DNA of 64,000 nucleotides from Thermoplasma sp. Kam2015 (lineage in GTDB: Archaea > Thermoplasmatota > Thermoplasmata > Thermoplasmatales > Thermoplasmataceae). The position numbers and the translations under genes are program-made. Below the pieces are notes generated by a model, which made no database searches, was not told where the DNA came from, and saw only the letters and a list, made by a program, of their open reading frames with translations. Positions 55,535 to 64,000 of this stretch are shown in pieces. The DNA is taken from positions 124,001-188,000 of the forward strand of contig NZ_QJSM01000020.1 in the NCBI RefSeq assembly GCF_003205235.1, given 5' to 3'. Position 1 is the stretch's first letter. Every line of letters starts with the position of its first letter.

Positions 55535-56740
55535 TCATACAACCGCGGAGAGAAAGTCAGAAAAATCCTCTCTTCTCCGTATCAACCTATCAGTACCGTC
55601 CTCCATGATCATGACCTCTGCAGGCCTCGGTCTGCCGTTGTATCTGGAGCTCATCGAATAAACATATGCTCCCGCGCACAGAACCATCAACCTGTCGCCT
55701 TCCATGACCCTGTATGCTATTTGCCCTATGCGATCTGTATTCTCGCAGATCTGACCTGTAACGGTCATCTCTTCGCCTTCAGTCCTCTCAGACAGCGGCA
55801 GGATCGTATGTCTCGCTCCGTACAGTGCTGGCCTTATGTTGATATTCATACCAATATCTGTACCCACAAAACCATTGTGAACATCGTTGACCGTACCAAT
55901 TATGATGCCGGCGTCTCCCACAATATACCTTCCAGGCTCCAGCACAAGGTGGCCAAATCCGTGCCTGGAAAATTCATCGGTCGTCATCGATCCAAGTGAA
56001 GCTATATCCAGATCCTTATCAGCGCTTGAATATGGAATTCCAAGACCCCCGCCTATATCGACAAATTCAAATTTTACTCCGGCCTCCTTTGATATCCTAT
56101 CTGCAACCTTAAAAAAGCTGGAATAGGCTTCGTAAAGCTGCAGATGATTCCGGTTGTTCGATCCGATCATCATGTGTATTCCGAATTCTGAGGATCCGTC
56201 TTCCCTGGCCTTCTCATAGGCCAGGACGGCCGAATCAGGGTCCAGCCCAAATTTGGTATTCGATCCGCCGGTTGTGATGCCACCGAACTCACCCAGGCCA
56301 AACCCTGGATTTATCCTGAAGGAGATCCTTTCCATCTTTCCACGCATCTTTGAATACTGCGTGAAGCTGTTGAAATTTATCGTGATGCCTCTGTCGTATG
56401 CAAACTCAAGATCGCGCAGAGAAGCGTTATTGGGGGAATACAGTATATTTCCCGTATCTATTCCTGCAAAGATCGACATTGAGATCTCGAATGGACTCGC
56501 CGTATCCGCCCCCGAGCCCATGCCTCCAAGAAGCTCGATTATCCTCGGATTGTCATTTGCCTTCACAGAATAAAATATACTGGCCTCAGGAAAGGCCTTT
56601 TTTAGTCTGGTAAAGTTATCCCTTATTCGCCTGGCCGAGTACACGATCACTGGTGTGCCGTATATATCCGCAATCCTGTCCAGCGATACGCCGGAAATCG
56701 TGGATCTTGATCCATTATCAAATATATCGAAGACACCCAT
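55535..56740 (-). CDS. lysA: Diaminopimelate decarboxylase
   Basis: 401 residues, fold-type III PLP enzyme. The PLP lysine is K60 (YSVKANDNPR), the phosphate-binding glycines are in DIGGGLGIPY, followed by LVLEPGRYIVGDAG. The C-terminal catalytic Cys is in GQICENTD and the Tyr region is CAGAYVYSMSSRYNGRPRP. It decarboxylates meso-diaminopimelate to lysine as the last step of the DAP route. The other DAP genes are not in the window. It lies upstream of smc on the same strand with a 119-nt gap. Confidence 0.9.
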   Translation of the reverse strand: MGVFDIFDNGSRSTISGVSLDRIADIYGTPVIVYSARRIRDNFTRLKKAFPEASIFYSVKANDNPRIIELLGGMGSGADTASPFEISMSIFAGIDTGNILYSPNNASLRDLEFAYDRGITINFNSFTQYSKMRGKMERISFRINPGFGLGEFGGITTGGSNTKFGLDPDSAVLAYEKAREDGSSEFGIHMMIGSNNRNHLQLYEAYSSFFKVADRISKEAGVKFEFVDIGGGLGIPYSSADKDLDIASLGSMTTDEFSRHGFGHLVLEPGRYIVGDAGIIIGTVNDVHNGFVGTDIGMNINIRPALYGARHTILPLSERTEGEEMTVTGQICENTDRIGQIAYRVMEGDRLMVLCAGAYVYSMSSRYNGRPRPAEVMIMEDGTDRLIRRREDFSDFLSAVV

Positions 56741-56934
56741 ACTTCATCGCCCATCCAGCCGAAGATATACGGATTTATAAAAAAAGGAATGCTCAAACAT
56801 TGCTGATAGATCGACGATAATAATATAAAATCTTTGTGAACGGATTCTAGTTTGCATATGGTACATCCATGACCGACCTCCTCCAGCACCTCACTTTATT
56901 CTTTATTACGATATTCGTATCAGCAATTCGAAAA

Positions 56935-56942
56935 TTTATATA
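56935..56942 (+). promoter_or_regulatory. TATA box of the APC permease gene
   Basis: TTTATATA is centred about 25 nt before the ATG at 56964; no ribosome site is present. Confidence 0.6.
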
Positions 56943-56963
56943 TGGCCATGATATTACGATAAG

Positions 56964-58736
56964 ATGAATCAAGATACGAACTTCGTAAATGGAAAACTAA
57001 GAAGAAGTTTGGGCGTCTGGGATCTCTTCTTTCTTTCCATAACCGGAATGATAGGATCCGGATGGCTCTTCGCTGCGCTTGATGCTGCGGACTATGTTGG
57101 GCCTGCATCAATCTTCACCTGGCTGATCGCCGCGCTATTCTTCTTCATCATTGCGCTGACCTATGCCGAACTGTCGGGCATGATTCCGTATTCAGGTTCC
57201 ATCGTGAGGTTCAACCAGTATTCACACGGATCCATGTCCAATTTTCTCATAGGATGGGCCTATCTCATAGGCGCGGTGTCTACGGTTACCGTTGAGGCTA
57301 TATCCGTTGTGACTTACACGTCCACATATATGCCTCAGTTCTACAACAGCAGCCTCGGTGTTCTGACCCCACTTGGCATCCTTGTATCGATAGTGCTGAT
57401 AGCCTTCTTCTTCTTCGTTCAGTTCATAGGCGTCAACGTCTATGGCAGGATCAACACCATAATGACTGCATGGAAGCTTGCAATACCCATCATAACCATA
57501 GCCCTCATAATGTCTCTATCCTTCAATCCCAGGAACTTCTATGTCGCACATGGCTTCCTGCCCTACGGGTCATCCGCCATATTTGCGGCGCTGATACCCA
57601 GCGGCGTTGTTTATGCATTTGAGGGGTTCAGACAGGGAATAGAGTATGCCGGCGAGGCTAAGAATCCGCAGAGAGACGTACCAATAAGTCTGATAGCCGC
57701 AATGCTTGCGACCATAGGTATATACGTTGCGCTGGAGATAGCCTTCATAGGATCAATAAAATGGGGTATCATCGGCATAAGCCCTGGCGACTGGTCTGCA
57801 CTCAGTAAATCCTCATGGGCATCAGGACCGTTCTACTATGCAACCCGTTATTCCGGCGTGGCCATACTTTCAGTCTTCGCAGTGGTCATTCTGATAGACG
57901 CATTCATATCCCCATTCGCATCTCTTGGCGTCTACGAAGGCACGTCAGCCAGATCGTTTTACGGAATGGCAAGGCTAAACGTCATACCAGAATTCTTCGG
58001 TTCCATACATCCAAAGTTCAGAACACCATGGGTTGGACTGATATTTACACTGATACTGTCAACGCTGTTTCTCGCACCGTTTCCCAGCTGGTATCTTATC
58101 GTTGGGATCAATGCATCGTTCACGGTCTACGCATATCTATCTGCCGGCATAACCAACACAGTCATAAGGAAGAATGCACCTGACATCAACAGGCCCTTCA
58201 AACTTCCGTTCGCATCAATACTTAGTCCGGTGGCCTTCACCGTCGCATCCATGCTCGTCTACTGGTCGGGCTTTTCCATAGTGGATTTCTTAATACTGAT
58301 CGTGTACGCCGGGTTGCCTTTGATACTCCTGAGCAAATTCAGGGAGAAGATCAACCTGACGATGATGAACTCGATCTTGATATCCGCCGTATACTGGATC
58401 CTGATTGCGGTCATAGGATACTTCGGGTACACCGGCAGGCTGCCCTTCGTATATTACTGGACCATGCTTTCTGCGGTACCTTCAGCCACGTTCCTGTACG
58501 CATATGTTCGATCGAGATCGGTGGAGATCGTCTCGTCGGTATGGGTCATCGTTTACAACATAATCCTTGGAATCGTATCCTATTACGGATCACTGGGCAC
58601 AGACGTCATAGGATACCCATACGATTACCTGATCTTCGCAGTACTGAGCATTGGAATATACTACCTTGCAGTTCGCACCGGATACAACACGGAGGATCTG
58701 AAGAATCTGGTCGCTTTCGGCCCCGTGGCCGAGTGA
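56964..58736 (+). CDS. APC-superfamily amino acid permease
   Basis: 590 residues with 12 or more transmembrane helices. The first helix has the GMIGSGWL glycine motif (FLSITGMIGSGWLFAA) typical of amino acid/polyamine antiporters, followed by ELSGMIPYSGSIVRF. It takes up an amino acid in symport or exchange; the exact substrate is not seen. The chain is longer than the family's usual 430-500 residues, with two or more extra C-terminal helices. Leaderless by TATA spacing, monocistronic, convergent with the nth gene. Confidence 0.85.
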   Translation: MNQDTNFVNGKLRRSLGVWDLFFLSITGMIGSGWLFAALDAADYVGPASIFTWLIAALFFFIIALTYAELSGMIPYSGSIVRFNQYSHGSMSNFLIGWAYLIGAVSTVTVEAISVVTYTSTYMPQFYNSSLGVLTPLGILVSIVLIAFFFFVQFIGVNVYGRINTIMTAWKLAIPIITIALIMSLSFNPRNFYVAHGFLPYGSSAIFAALIPSGVVYAFEGFRQGIEYAGEAKNPQRDVPISLIAAMLATIGIYVALEIAFIGSIKWGIIGISPGDWSALSKSSWASGPFYYATRYSGVAILSVFAVVILIDAFISPFASLGVYEGTSARSFYGMARLNVIPEFFGSIHPKFRTPWVGLIFTLILSTLFLAPFPSWYLIVGINASFTVYAYLSAGITNTVIRKNAPDINRPFKLPFASILSPVAFTVASMLVYWSGFSIVDFLILIVYAGLPLILLSKFREKINLTMMNSILISAVYWILIAVIGYFGYTGRLPFVYYWTMLSAVPSATFLYAYVRSRSVEIVSSVWVIVYNIILGIVSYYGSLGTDVIGYPYDYLIFAVLSIGIYYLAVRTGYNTEDLKNLVAFGPVAE

Positions 58737-58748
58737 CCTAACCATTTT

Positions 58749-59393
58749 TTATTTGCCAGAACGTTCTGAATAGAACTTGCAGTATTCTGATACGGGACAG
58801 CGATCGCACAGCGGCTTTATTGGTCTGCATATCGCCTTCCCGAACTCAACCATCATCGGGTTGAAACCTATCTGTATATCTTTTGGTATCAGATTCTCCA
58901 GATCCACAGAGGTCTCCTCCGGTGTTCTGGCTGAAGACCATCCTATCCTATGCGATATTCTGAAGACATGCGTGTCCACGGCAATTGATGGCACATGAAA
59001 GCCTTCCGCCAGCACCACCTTGGCAGTCTTGAGACCTACCCCTCGAAGCGAGGTGAGATCATCGATACTTTCCGGAACCTTCCCACCATAACGATCCCTG
59101 ATTATTCGTGCTATCTCAACTATCTTCTTGCTCTTCACACGCCAGAATCCAACCTTCCCAATTATGCGTCCAACATCTTCTGGATCTGCATTAGCAAGGC
59201 TATCCACGTCCCTGTACCTTTCGAAAAGGGATCTGGCGGCTGCATCCGTGGTTTCGTCCTTCGTTCTCTGCGAGAGAACCGTGGTGATGAGCATCCAGAA
59301 TGGATCTGTGAAGACAAACCTGTGTGCAGGAACGGATCTCCTTATCCTCTCCACCATTTCTCTTATAGCATCGGGACTCCTGTTATCCTTCAA
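58749..59393 (-). CDS. nth: Endonuclease III (DNA glycosylase/AP lyase)
   Basis: 214 residues. The helix-hairpin-helix LRGVGLKTAKVVL carries the catalytic K122 and is followed by D140 (AVDTHVFR). The [4Fe-4S] cluster cysteines are C189, C196, C199 and C205 (C-x6-C-x2-C-x5-C), and LSQRTKDETT is a family motif. It removes oxidised pyrimidines and cuts AP sites in base-excision repair. It starts with TTG, which overlaps the carB stop (TTGA), and GGGTGG lies just upstream, so it is translated from the carAB mRNA. Confidence 0.92.
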   Translation of the reverse strand: MKDNRSPDAIREMVERIRRSVPAHRFVFTDPFWMLITTVLSQRTKDETTDAAARSLFERYRDVDSLANADPEDVGRIIGKVGFWRVKSKKIVEIARIIRDRYGGKVPESIDDLTSLRGVGLKTAKVVLAEGFHVPSIAVDTHVFRISHRIGWSSARTPEETSVDLENLIPKDIQIGFNPMMVEFGKAICRPIKPLCDRCPVSEYCKFYSERSGK

Positions 59394-62300
59394 GCTTCCA
59401 CCCGCAGATATTCGCTTATCTCCCTGTATTCCAGCCTGACATCTCCAAGAGAATCCGCATAAGCCCTTGCGAGATTAACGTTCATGATCAGGGGAACGCC
59501 TCGCATTATACAGAGCCGTCTTATTCTAAAACCATCTCTGACCGCTCCTGTGCTCATCTCCGTGGTATTTATCACCATATCGATGGCACCTGATGAAAGT
59601 AGATCGAGGATCTTAGGTTCCCTTCTGTCCCTTATCCTGTACAGCGTCTGCGCCTTGATGCCATGATCCCGGAGATATATGGACGTTCCTGCGGTTGCGT
59701 ATATGGTTATTCCCTTTTCCTGCAGGATCCTTGCTGTTTCAAGGATCCTTGGTTTATCCTCGTCCCTGACCGTTATCAGGACGGATCTCACATCCTTCTG
59801 CAGGCTCTTTCTCAGGGCCTCAGGCAGCGTTCTCCCAGGATACATGGCCTCCCCCGTTGACTTCATCTCTGGACCGAATACAACGTCCATATCCTGGAAT
59901 TTAGAGAAAGGAAAGACAGATACCTTGACAAAATAGCTGGATGCTTCGATTCGCATTGGACGTAGCGGACTGCCCATCATGCATTCGACCGCAAGGCGAA
60001 CCCAGTCCATGCCAGTGGCCTTGGATATGAAGGGCAGCGACCTGCTGGATCTTGCGTTCAGCTCGATGACGTAAACGTCTTCACCCCTTACGGCTATCTG
60101 CAGATTTGAGAGACCGATGAGCCTGAACTCCTTAACCAGGCTTTCCACTATCCTTTCGATCCTTTCCCTTACCCTCTTATTCACCATGTCTGGACCGTAT
60201 ATCATCGTGGCATCTCCAGAATGTACTCCAGCCTCCTCTATGTGCACCAGCACTCCGCAGATGCTGTACGATGATCCGTCCGATACGAAGTCCACATCCA
60301 TCTCAGTCGCATTTTCAAGATATTTGCTGACAAGAACGTTCCTGGAGACCGCGAAAATTTCCCTTGCCCTCTCTGCAAGATAATCCATGTCGTATATTAT
60401 CTCCATGGATCTGCCACCTATCACATGGCTGGAACGCAGTATAATTGGCAGACCGAGCGTCAGAGCCTTCTTAACAGTGTCGTTCTCGTTCTCAGCAATG
60501 GCAAAGGGCGGTTGCAGTATCTGAAGAGATTCCAAAGTTCGTGAAAATACTGTTCTGTCTTCAACCCGCTCAATGTCTTCTGTGGATGTTCCCAGCACGA
60601 TGGATCTACCAAGTATATCCTCTATCCTTCTGGCTATATTCTGGCCCGTCTGCCCTGAAAACTGCACTATCAGCCCGGAGCATGATGTCTTAACTATAAC
60701 GTTAACGATGTATTCGGGCGTGACAGGCTCGAAGAAGAGCGCATCAGAGATATCGAAATCCGTGGAAACAGTCTCTGGATTGGAATTCAGCATTATGCTC
60801 TTATAGCCCATATCGCGCAATGCAAGTATTGCCTTCACAGATCCGTAGTCAAACTCGAGTCCCTGAGCTATCCTGTTTGGACCGGATCCTATTATCATGA
60901 CAGAGTTCTTCAGATCCGGAATTTCATCCTCATCCTCATAGGTTGAATACATATATGGGACGATGACCTCGAATTCTCCTGAGCATGTGTCTATCCTCTT
61001 GTAGACTGGCATTATGTTTTTATCGATCCTGTAGCGGGTTATATCATCGGCCGGGATCCCGCAGAAGCTCGAGATTATCTCATCCGGTATACCAATCTTC
61101 TTCAGCTGCATCAGATTCTCAGGTATGTGACCCAGATCTATGTTTCTTAGAAGCCTCACGATGTTGTTCATCTTGTGTATGAAATATTCGTCATATCCTG
61201 ACAGGCGTGACATTTTCTTTATGTCGAAGTTCCTGAAGAGACCCTCGAACACAGCGAGCATCCTCCTGTCATTGGGTTTCTCGATGAGGGCCCACAGATC
61301 ATCGTCCTTCAGACGCAGCCGTATGGAGGTTGCGAAGGAGTTGTCAAGGCTGGCCATGGCCTTCATCAGCGCCTCCTCAAATGTGCGACCTATACCCATG
61401 ACCTCGCCGATGGATTTCATCTGCACGCCTATGGTGCGATCAACCGAGAATTTATCGAACGGCCATCTGGGAATCTTAACGGTTACGTAGTCCAGCGAAG
61501 GCTCGAAGGCAGCATAGGTATTCTTGGTTATTGGATTCACGATCTCGTGAAGACCATAGCCCGCTGCTATCTTTGCCGCTATTCGCGCTATCGGATATCC
61601 TGTGGCCTTGGATGCCAGCGCTGAGGATCTGGATGTTCTGGGATTGACCTCAATTATGTAGTATTTTCCCTCAGACAGCGCAAACTGTATATTGCATGCA
61701 CCCTGTATACCAAGTCCTGATATTATGCGAATGGCAGAATCTCTCAGCATCTGATATTCGATGTCGCTTAGCGTCTGCGAGGGCGTGACCACTATGCTCT
61801 CGCCTGTGTGGACACCCATTGGATCTATATTCTCCATGTTGCAAACCGTTATACAGTTTCCAAAGGAATCGCGTATGACCTCGTACTCTATCTCCTTCAT
61901 ACCCTCTAGAGATTCGTTGACCTCAACGTAATCAACATCGAAGGATCTGAAGATACTCTCAGCCATGGATCTCAGAGCCTCCCTGTTACGTGCTATGTTT
62001 CCACCCGTACCTCCCAGTGAAAACGATGTCCTGACTATGACCGGTCTGTCCGGAATTGCCGCGATATCATCCTCAAAATTCTCTCTCCTTATCTTATACC
62101 GCGCAGGTTGCGGTTCATTCAGCTTCAGAAGGAATTCGTAGAACTTCTCCCTGTCCTCCGCAAGCTCTATGGATTCAACTGGTGTACCAATGATCTTTAT
62201 GCCGTATCTGTCCAAAACGCCAGCCCTCTTAAGCTTCACCGCAAGATTAAGCGCAGTTTGACCGCCCATATGCGGTTCTATGGCGTCTATATTCTCCTTC

Positions 62301-62536
62301 TCTATGATGCGTTCTACGGCTTCCACCGTTATGGGCTCAATGTAAACCCGGTCAGCAATGCGGTGATCTGTCTGTATCGTTGCGGGATTTGAATTGAGCA
62401 GGACAACGTAGTAGCCCTCCTCGCGAAGAGAGAGGCAGGCCTGCGATCCTGAATAATCAAATTCGGCTGCCTGCCCGATCACGACCGGACCGGAGCCTAT
62501 CACCAGTATCCTGTGGATGTCATCTCTTCGCGGCAT
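59390..62536 (-). CDS. carB: Carbamoyl-phosphate synthase large subunit
   Basis: 1048 residues with two ATP-grasp halves. The first begins GSGPVVIGQAAEFDYSG and the second, after the central oligomerisation part, GSGPNRIAQGLEFDYG; each is followed by a LLNSNP/MLNSNP motif. A C-terminal methylglyoxal-synthase-like regulatory domain (ITIYATAGTSIYLRDHGI) closes the chain. It builds carbamoyl phosphate from bicarbonate, ammonia and two ATP for pyrimidines and arginine. Its start overlaps carA by 17 nt and its stop overlaps nth. Confidence 0.95.
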   Translation of the reverse strand: MPRRDDIHRILVIGSGPVVIGQAAEFDYSGSQACLSLREEGYYVVLLNSNPATIQTDHRIADRVYIEPITVEAVERIIEKENIDAIEPHMGGQTALNLAVKLKRAGVLDRYGIKIIGTPVESIELAEDREKFYEFLLKLNEPQPARYKIRRENFEDDIAAIPDRPVIVRTSFSLGGTGGNIARNREALRSMAESIFRSFDVDYVEVNESLEGMKEIEYEVIRDSFGNCITVCNMENIDPMGVHTGESIVVTPSQTLSDIEYQMLRDSAIRIISGLGIQGACNIQFALSEGKYYIIEVNPRTSRSSALASKATGYPIARIAAKIAAGYGLHEIVNPITKNTYAAFEPSLDYVTVKIPRWPFDKFSVDRTIGVQMKSIGEVMGIGRTFEEALMKAMASLDNSFATSIRLRLKDDDLWALIEKPNDRRMLAVFEGLFRNFDIKKMSRLSGYDEYFIHKMNNIVRLLRNIDLGHIPENLMQLKKIGIPDEIISSFCGIPADDITRYRIDKNIMPVYKRIDTCSGEFEVIVPYMYSTYEDEDEIPDLKNSVMIIGSGPNRIAQGLEFDYGSVKAILALRDMGYKSIMLNSNPETVSTDFDISDALFFEPVTPEYIVNVIVKTSCSGLIVQFSGQTGQNIARRIEDILGRSIVLGTSTEDIERVEDRTVFSRTLESLQILQPPFAIAENENDTVKKALTLGLPIILRSSHVIGGRSMEIIYDMDYLAERAREIFAVSRNVLVSKYLENATEMDVDFVSDGSSYSICGVLVHIEEAGVHSGDATMIYGPDMVNKRVRERIERIVESLVKEFRLIGLSNLQIAVRGEDVYVIELNARSSRSLPFISKATGMDWVRLAVECMMGSPLRPMRIEASSYFVKVSVFPFSKFQDMDVVFGPEMKSTGEAMYPGRTLPEALRKSLQKDVRSVLITVRDEDKPRILETARILQEKGITIYATAGTSIYLRDHGIKAQTLYRIRDRREPKILDLLSSGAIDMVINTTEMSTGAVRDGFRIRRLCIMRGVPLIMNVNLARAYADSLGDVRLEYREISEYLRVEA

Positions 62537-63563
62537 CTGTTCTCCTCCTCATCTCTGAAAAGAACCATCTTGTGTCATGGGGTCCAGGCGACGCCTCAGG
62601 ATGATACTGAACGGCCATCATCATCTCGTCCTCTATCATCTCTACAGTACCATCATTAACGTCTCTTTCCGTGACGTGGAAATCCCTTATCGTGTCTGGA
62701 TCGACTGCATATCCATGGTTGTGCGTGGTTATGAATACCCTTCTGCCGTCGCTCACCGCATGGTTTGATCCCCTGTGGCCGAACTTCATCTTGTACGTCT
62801 TCGATCCATAGGCAAGCGCTATTATCTGCAGACCGAAACATATACCGAATACAGGTTTTCTTCCCAGGTTCTTCCTGATAAATTCTACCACTGGCTTCAG
62901 CGATGGGTGTTGCGGATCGCCAGGTCCATTGGAGACGAAGATCGCATCATAGTGATCTATGGAATCAAGATCCGAATCCGGCGACGCCACGGTGAGAGAG
63001 AAGTAGTTGAGCATCATATCGCGAAGCGTCTTCTTAGAACCTAAATCGATGAAAAGTATGCGTTCTTCACTGCCACCCTTAATATTCCTGATGCCCGTGC
63101 TGTCAAGTGCCTTTGTCACAAGATTCTCGTTCATAGGATCTGGGAAGTCGTTGACTGCCTCCGGATCATCGGTTATGTAGGCCTTGAGAACGCCTCCCTG
63201 TCTTATCTTTCTGACTATGAACCTGGTATCTACACCGTCTATGGCAGGAATACCCTCGTCCCTCAGAAAGCGATCGAAATCCCCTCCGAGAGGGCCTGCC
63301 GGCAGCTCCATATGGGCATCTCTCGTGATCACCCCGGATACCTTCACCCTCTCGCTCTCCATGACGCCTTTGTGCAGTTCATAGTTTGAAATGGTGGGAG
63401 AGGCAAAGACCAGTATCTGTCCAACGTAGGATGGATCGGTCAGGCTCTCAAGATAACCTGTCATTGACGTTGTGAAAACGAGCTCTCCATATCCGGTGAC
63501 GGGAGAACCGTATCCAGAACCAACGATGACGGCCCCGTCCTCGGTTATCAAGTATCGCTTCAT
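62520..63563 (-). CDS. carA: Carbamoyl-phosphate synthase small (glutaminase) subunit
   Basis: 347 residues. The N-terminal CPSase domain starts GYGELVFTTSMTGYLESLTD. The C-terminal class I glutaminase has C242 (VFGICFGLQI), H321 and E323 (QYHPEASPGPHD). All triad residues are present. It supplies ammonia to CarB from glutamine. First gene of the carA-carB-nth operon. A GGTTGAA just before the ATG is a weak ribosome site. Confidence 0.94.
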   Translation of the reverse strand: MKRYLITEDGAVIVGSGYGSPVTGYGELVFTTSMTGYLESLTDPSYVGQILVFASPTISNYELHKGVMESERVKVSGVITRDAHMELPAGPLGGDFDRFLRDEGIPAIDGVDTRFIVRKIRQGGVLKAYITDDPEAVNDFPDPMNENLVTKALDSTGIRNIKGGSEERILFIDLGSKKTLRDMMLNYFSLTVASPDSDLDSIDHYDAIFVSNGPGDPQHPSLKPVVEFIRKNLGRKPVFGICFGLQIIALAYGSKTYKMKFGHRGSNHAVSDGRRVFITTHNHGYAVDPDTIRDFHVTERDVNDGTVEMIEDEMMMAVQYHPEASPGPHDTRWFFSEMRRRTDAAKR

Positions 63564-63653
63564 TTCAACCTTTTCCTCGGGTATTGCCTATCATTTAATA
63601 AATTTTGCATGATTGCGCTATAGCTGGGTTCATTCTTCCCTGATCTTCAGTAT

Positions 63654-64000
63654 CTACTCGTAGGGACCAACAAGGCTAAGGATTCTCCAGATGATCGTAA
63701 CGATCCTGAATCCATGCACGAAGTCCACAGCATAGGCTGGATCTATCGAGACAAGCGCACCGTAAAGTATGCCAGATATAGGCGCCTTCGAAATGTATGT
63801 CGCAGTATGATTGATGCAATAATTATGACGAAAAGCTGTCCGAGGGACCGCATCTTTCCTAAGAAGCCGGTTACTATGTCGGAGAATCTTGGATCAATGG
63901 AGCCCATGCTTGCATGCATCCCTGTCTGCATGCAATCTGTATACGCTTTCACCCGCAATACTTGAGGCAGATTGCAGAGGCGTTCATAACCAGTACCTGA
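63654..64000 (-). pseudogene. Frameshifted MFS exporter gene, right edge
   Basis: Two overlapping minus-strand frames read as the C-terminal part of a drug-exporter-type MFS protein. One gives GSIDPRFSDIVTGFLGKM, then RSLGQLFVIIIASIIL. The next frame gives PISGILYGALVSIDPAYAVD, then FVHGFRIVTIIWRILSLVG, and stops at 63654. The second frame has a stop where the first is open, so a frameshift lies between about 63780 and 63830. The gene runs off the window; its N-terminal part and state there are unknown. Confidence 0.55.

Overview
The window reads as a chromosomal segment of a thermoacidophilic euryarchaeon of the Thermoplasma lineage, most like Thermoplasma acidophilum. This is a judgement from recognised proteins and not a database match. 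The archaeal signs are an archaeal-type LeuRS, pyruvoyl arginine decarboxylase, a fused 2-oxoacid:ferredoxin oxidoreductase alpha chain, an archaeal NMN adenylyltransferase, an HTH_10-type regulator and a non-phosphorylative sugar pathway. Many genes have a TATA-like box about 24-28 nt before the start codon, which points to leaderless mRNAs. Genes inside operons instead show GGTGA/GGAGG-type ribosome sites, sometimes with TTG or GTG starts.

Layout. 0.2-7.4 kb: membrane-anchored or secreted proteins, an MFS permease, a zinc-ribbon protein and a decayed cyclase-family gene. 7.7-11.4 kb: accessory patch with a HEPN/MNT toxin-antitoxin pair broken by homopolymer frameshifts, a TnpB remnant with a changed RuvC catalytic residue, a broken small gene and a nuclease-helicase fusion. 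11.4-19.5 kb: a glucose-dehydrogenase-family enzyme, a methyltransferase, an AIM24 protein, a 1338-residue exported protein that joins thermopsin and sedolisin domains, and a PLD-like protein. 19.7-28.3 kb: an L-rhamnose catabolic island (mutarotase, aldolase, MFS permease, SDR dehydrogenase, regulator, MDR dehydrogenase, FAH-type hydrolase, MBL-fold protein, enolase-superfamily dehydratase). 28.5-34.9 kb: family X DNA polymerase with a degenerate PHP domain, an AT-hook-like protein, a glycosyltransferase, a three-gene operon (isochorismatase fold, P-loop kinase, PIN), an MBL hydrolase and an aminotransferase. 35-48.5 kb: 2-oxoacid:ferredoxin oxidoreductase, NadM, MFS permease, glutamate dehydrogenase, leuS-pdaD, a hydroxyacid dehydrogenase with a benzoylformate-decarboxylase-like enzyme, and a Gfo/Idh/MocA oxidoreductase. 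48.8 kb: two tRNA genes. 49-64 kb: hypothetical and DUF998 proteins, scpA-smc, lysA, an APC permease, carA-carB-nth, and a broken MFS gene running off the right edge.

How the genes fit together. The rhamnose island encodes uptake, anomer conversion, oxidation to the lactone or acid, and dehydration to 2-keto-3-deoxy-L-rhamnonate. It then offers two exits: aldol cleavage (pyruvate + lactaldehyde), or 4-oxidation followed by FAH-type hydrolysis (pyruvate + lactate). Pyruvate can then feed the 2-oxoacid:ferredoxin oxidoreductase if that enzyme accepts it. The secreted double protease and the many permeases suit an organism that scavenges peptides and sugars in acid. The most unusual items are the A5-S53 protease chimera, four folds that have lost catalytic or metal-binding residues (MBL, PHP, isochorismatase, TnpB), and the frameshifted toxin-antitoxin pair.
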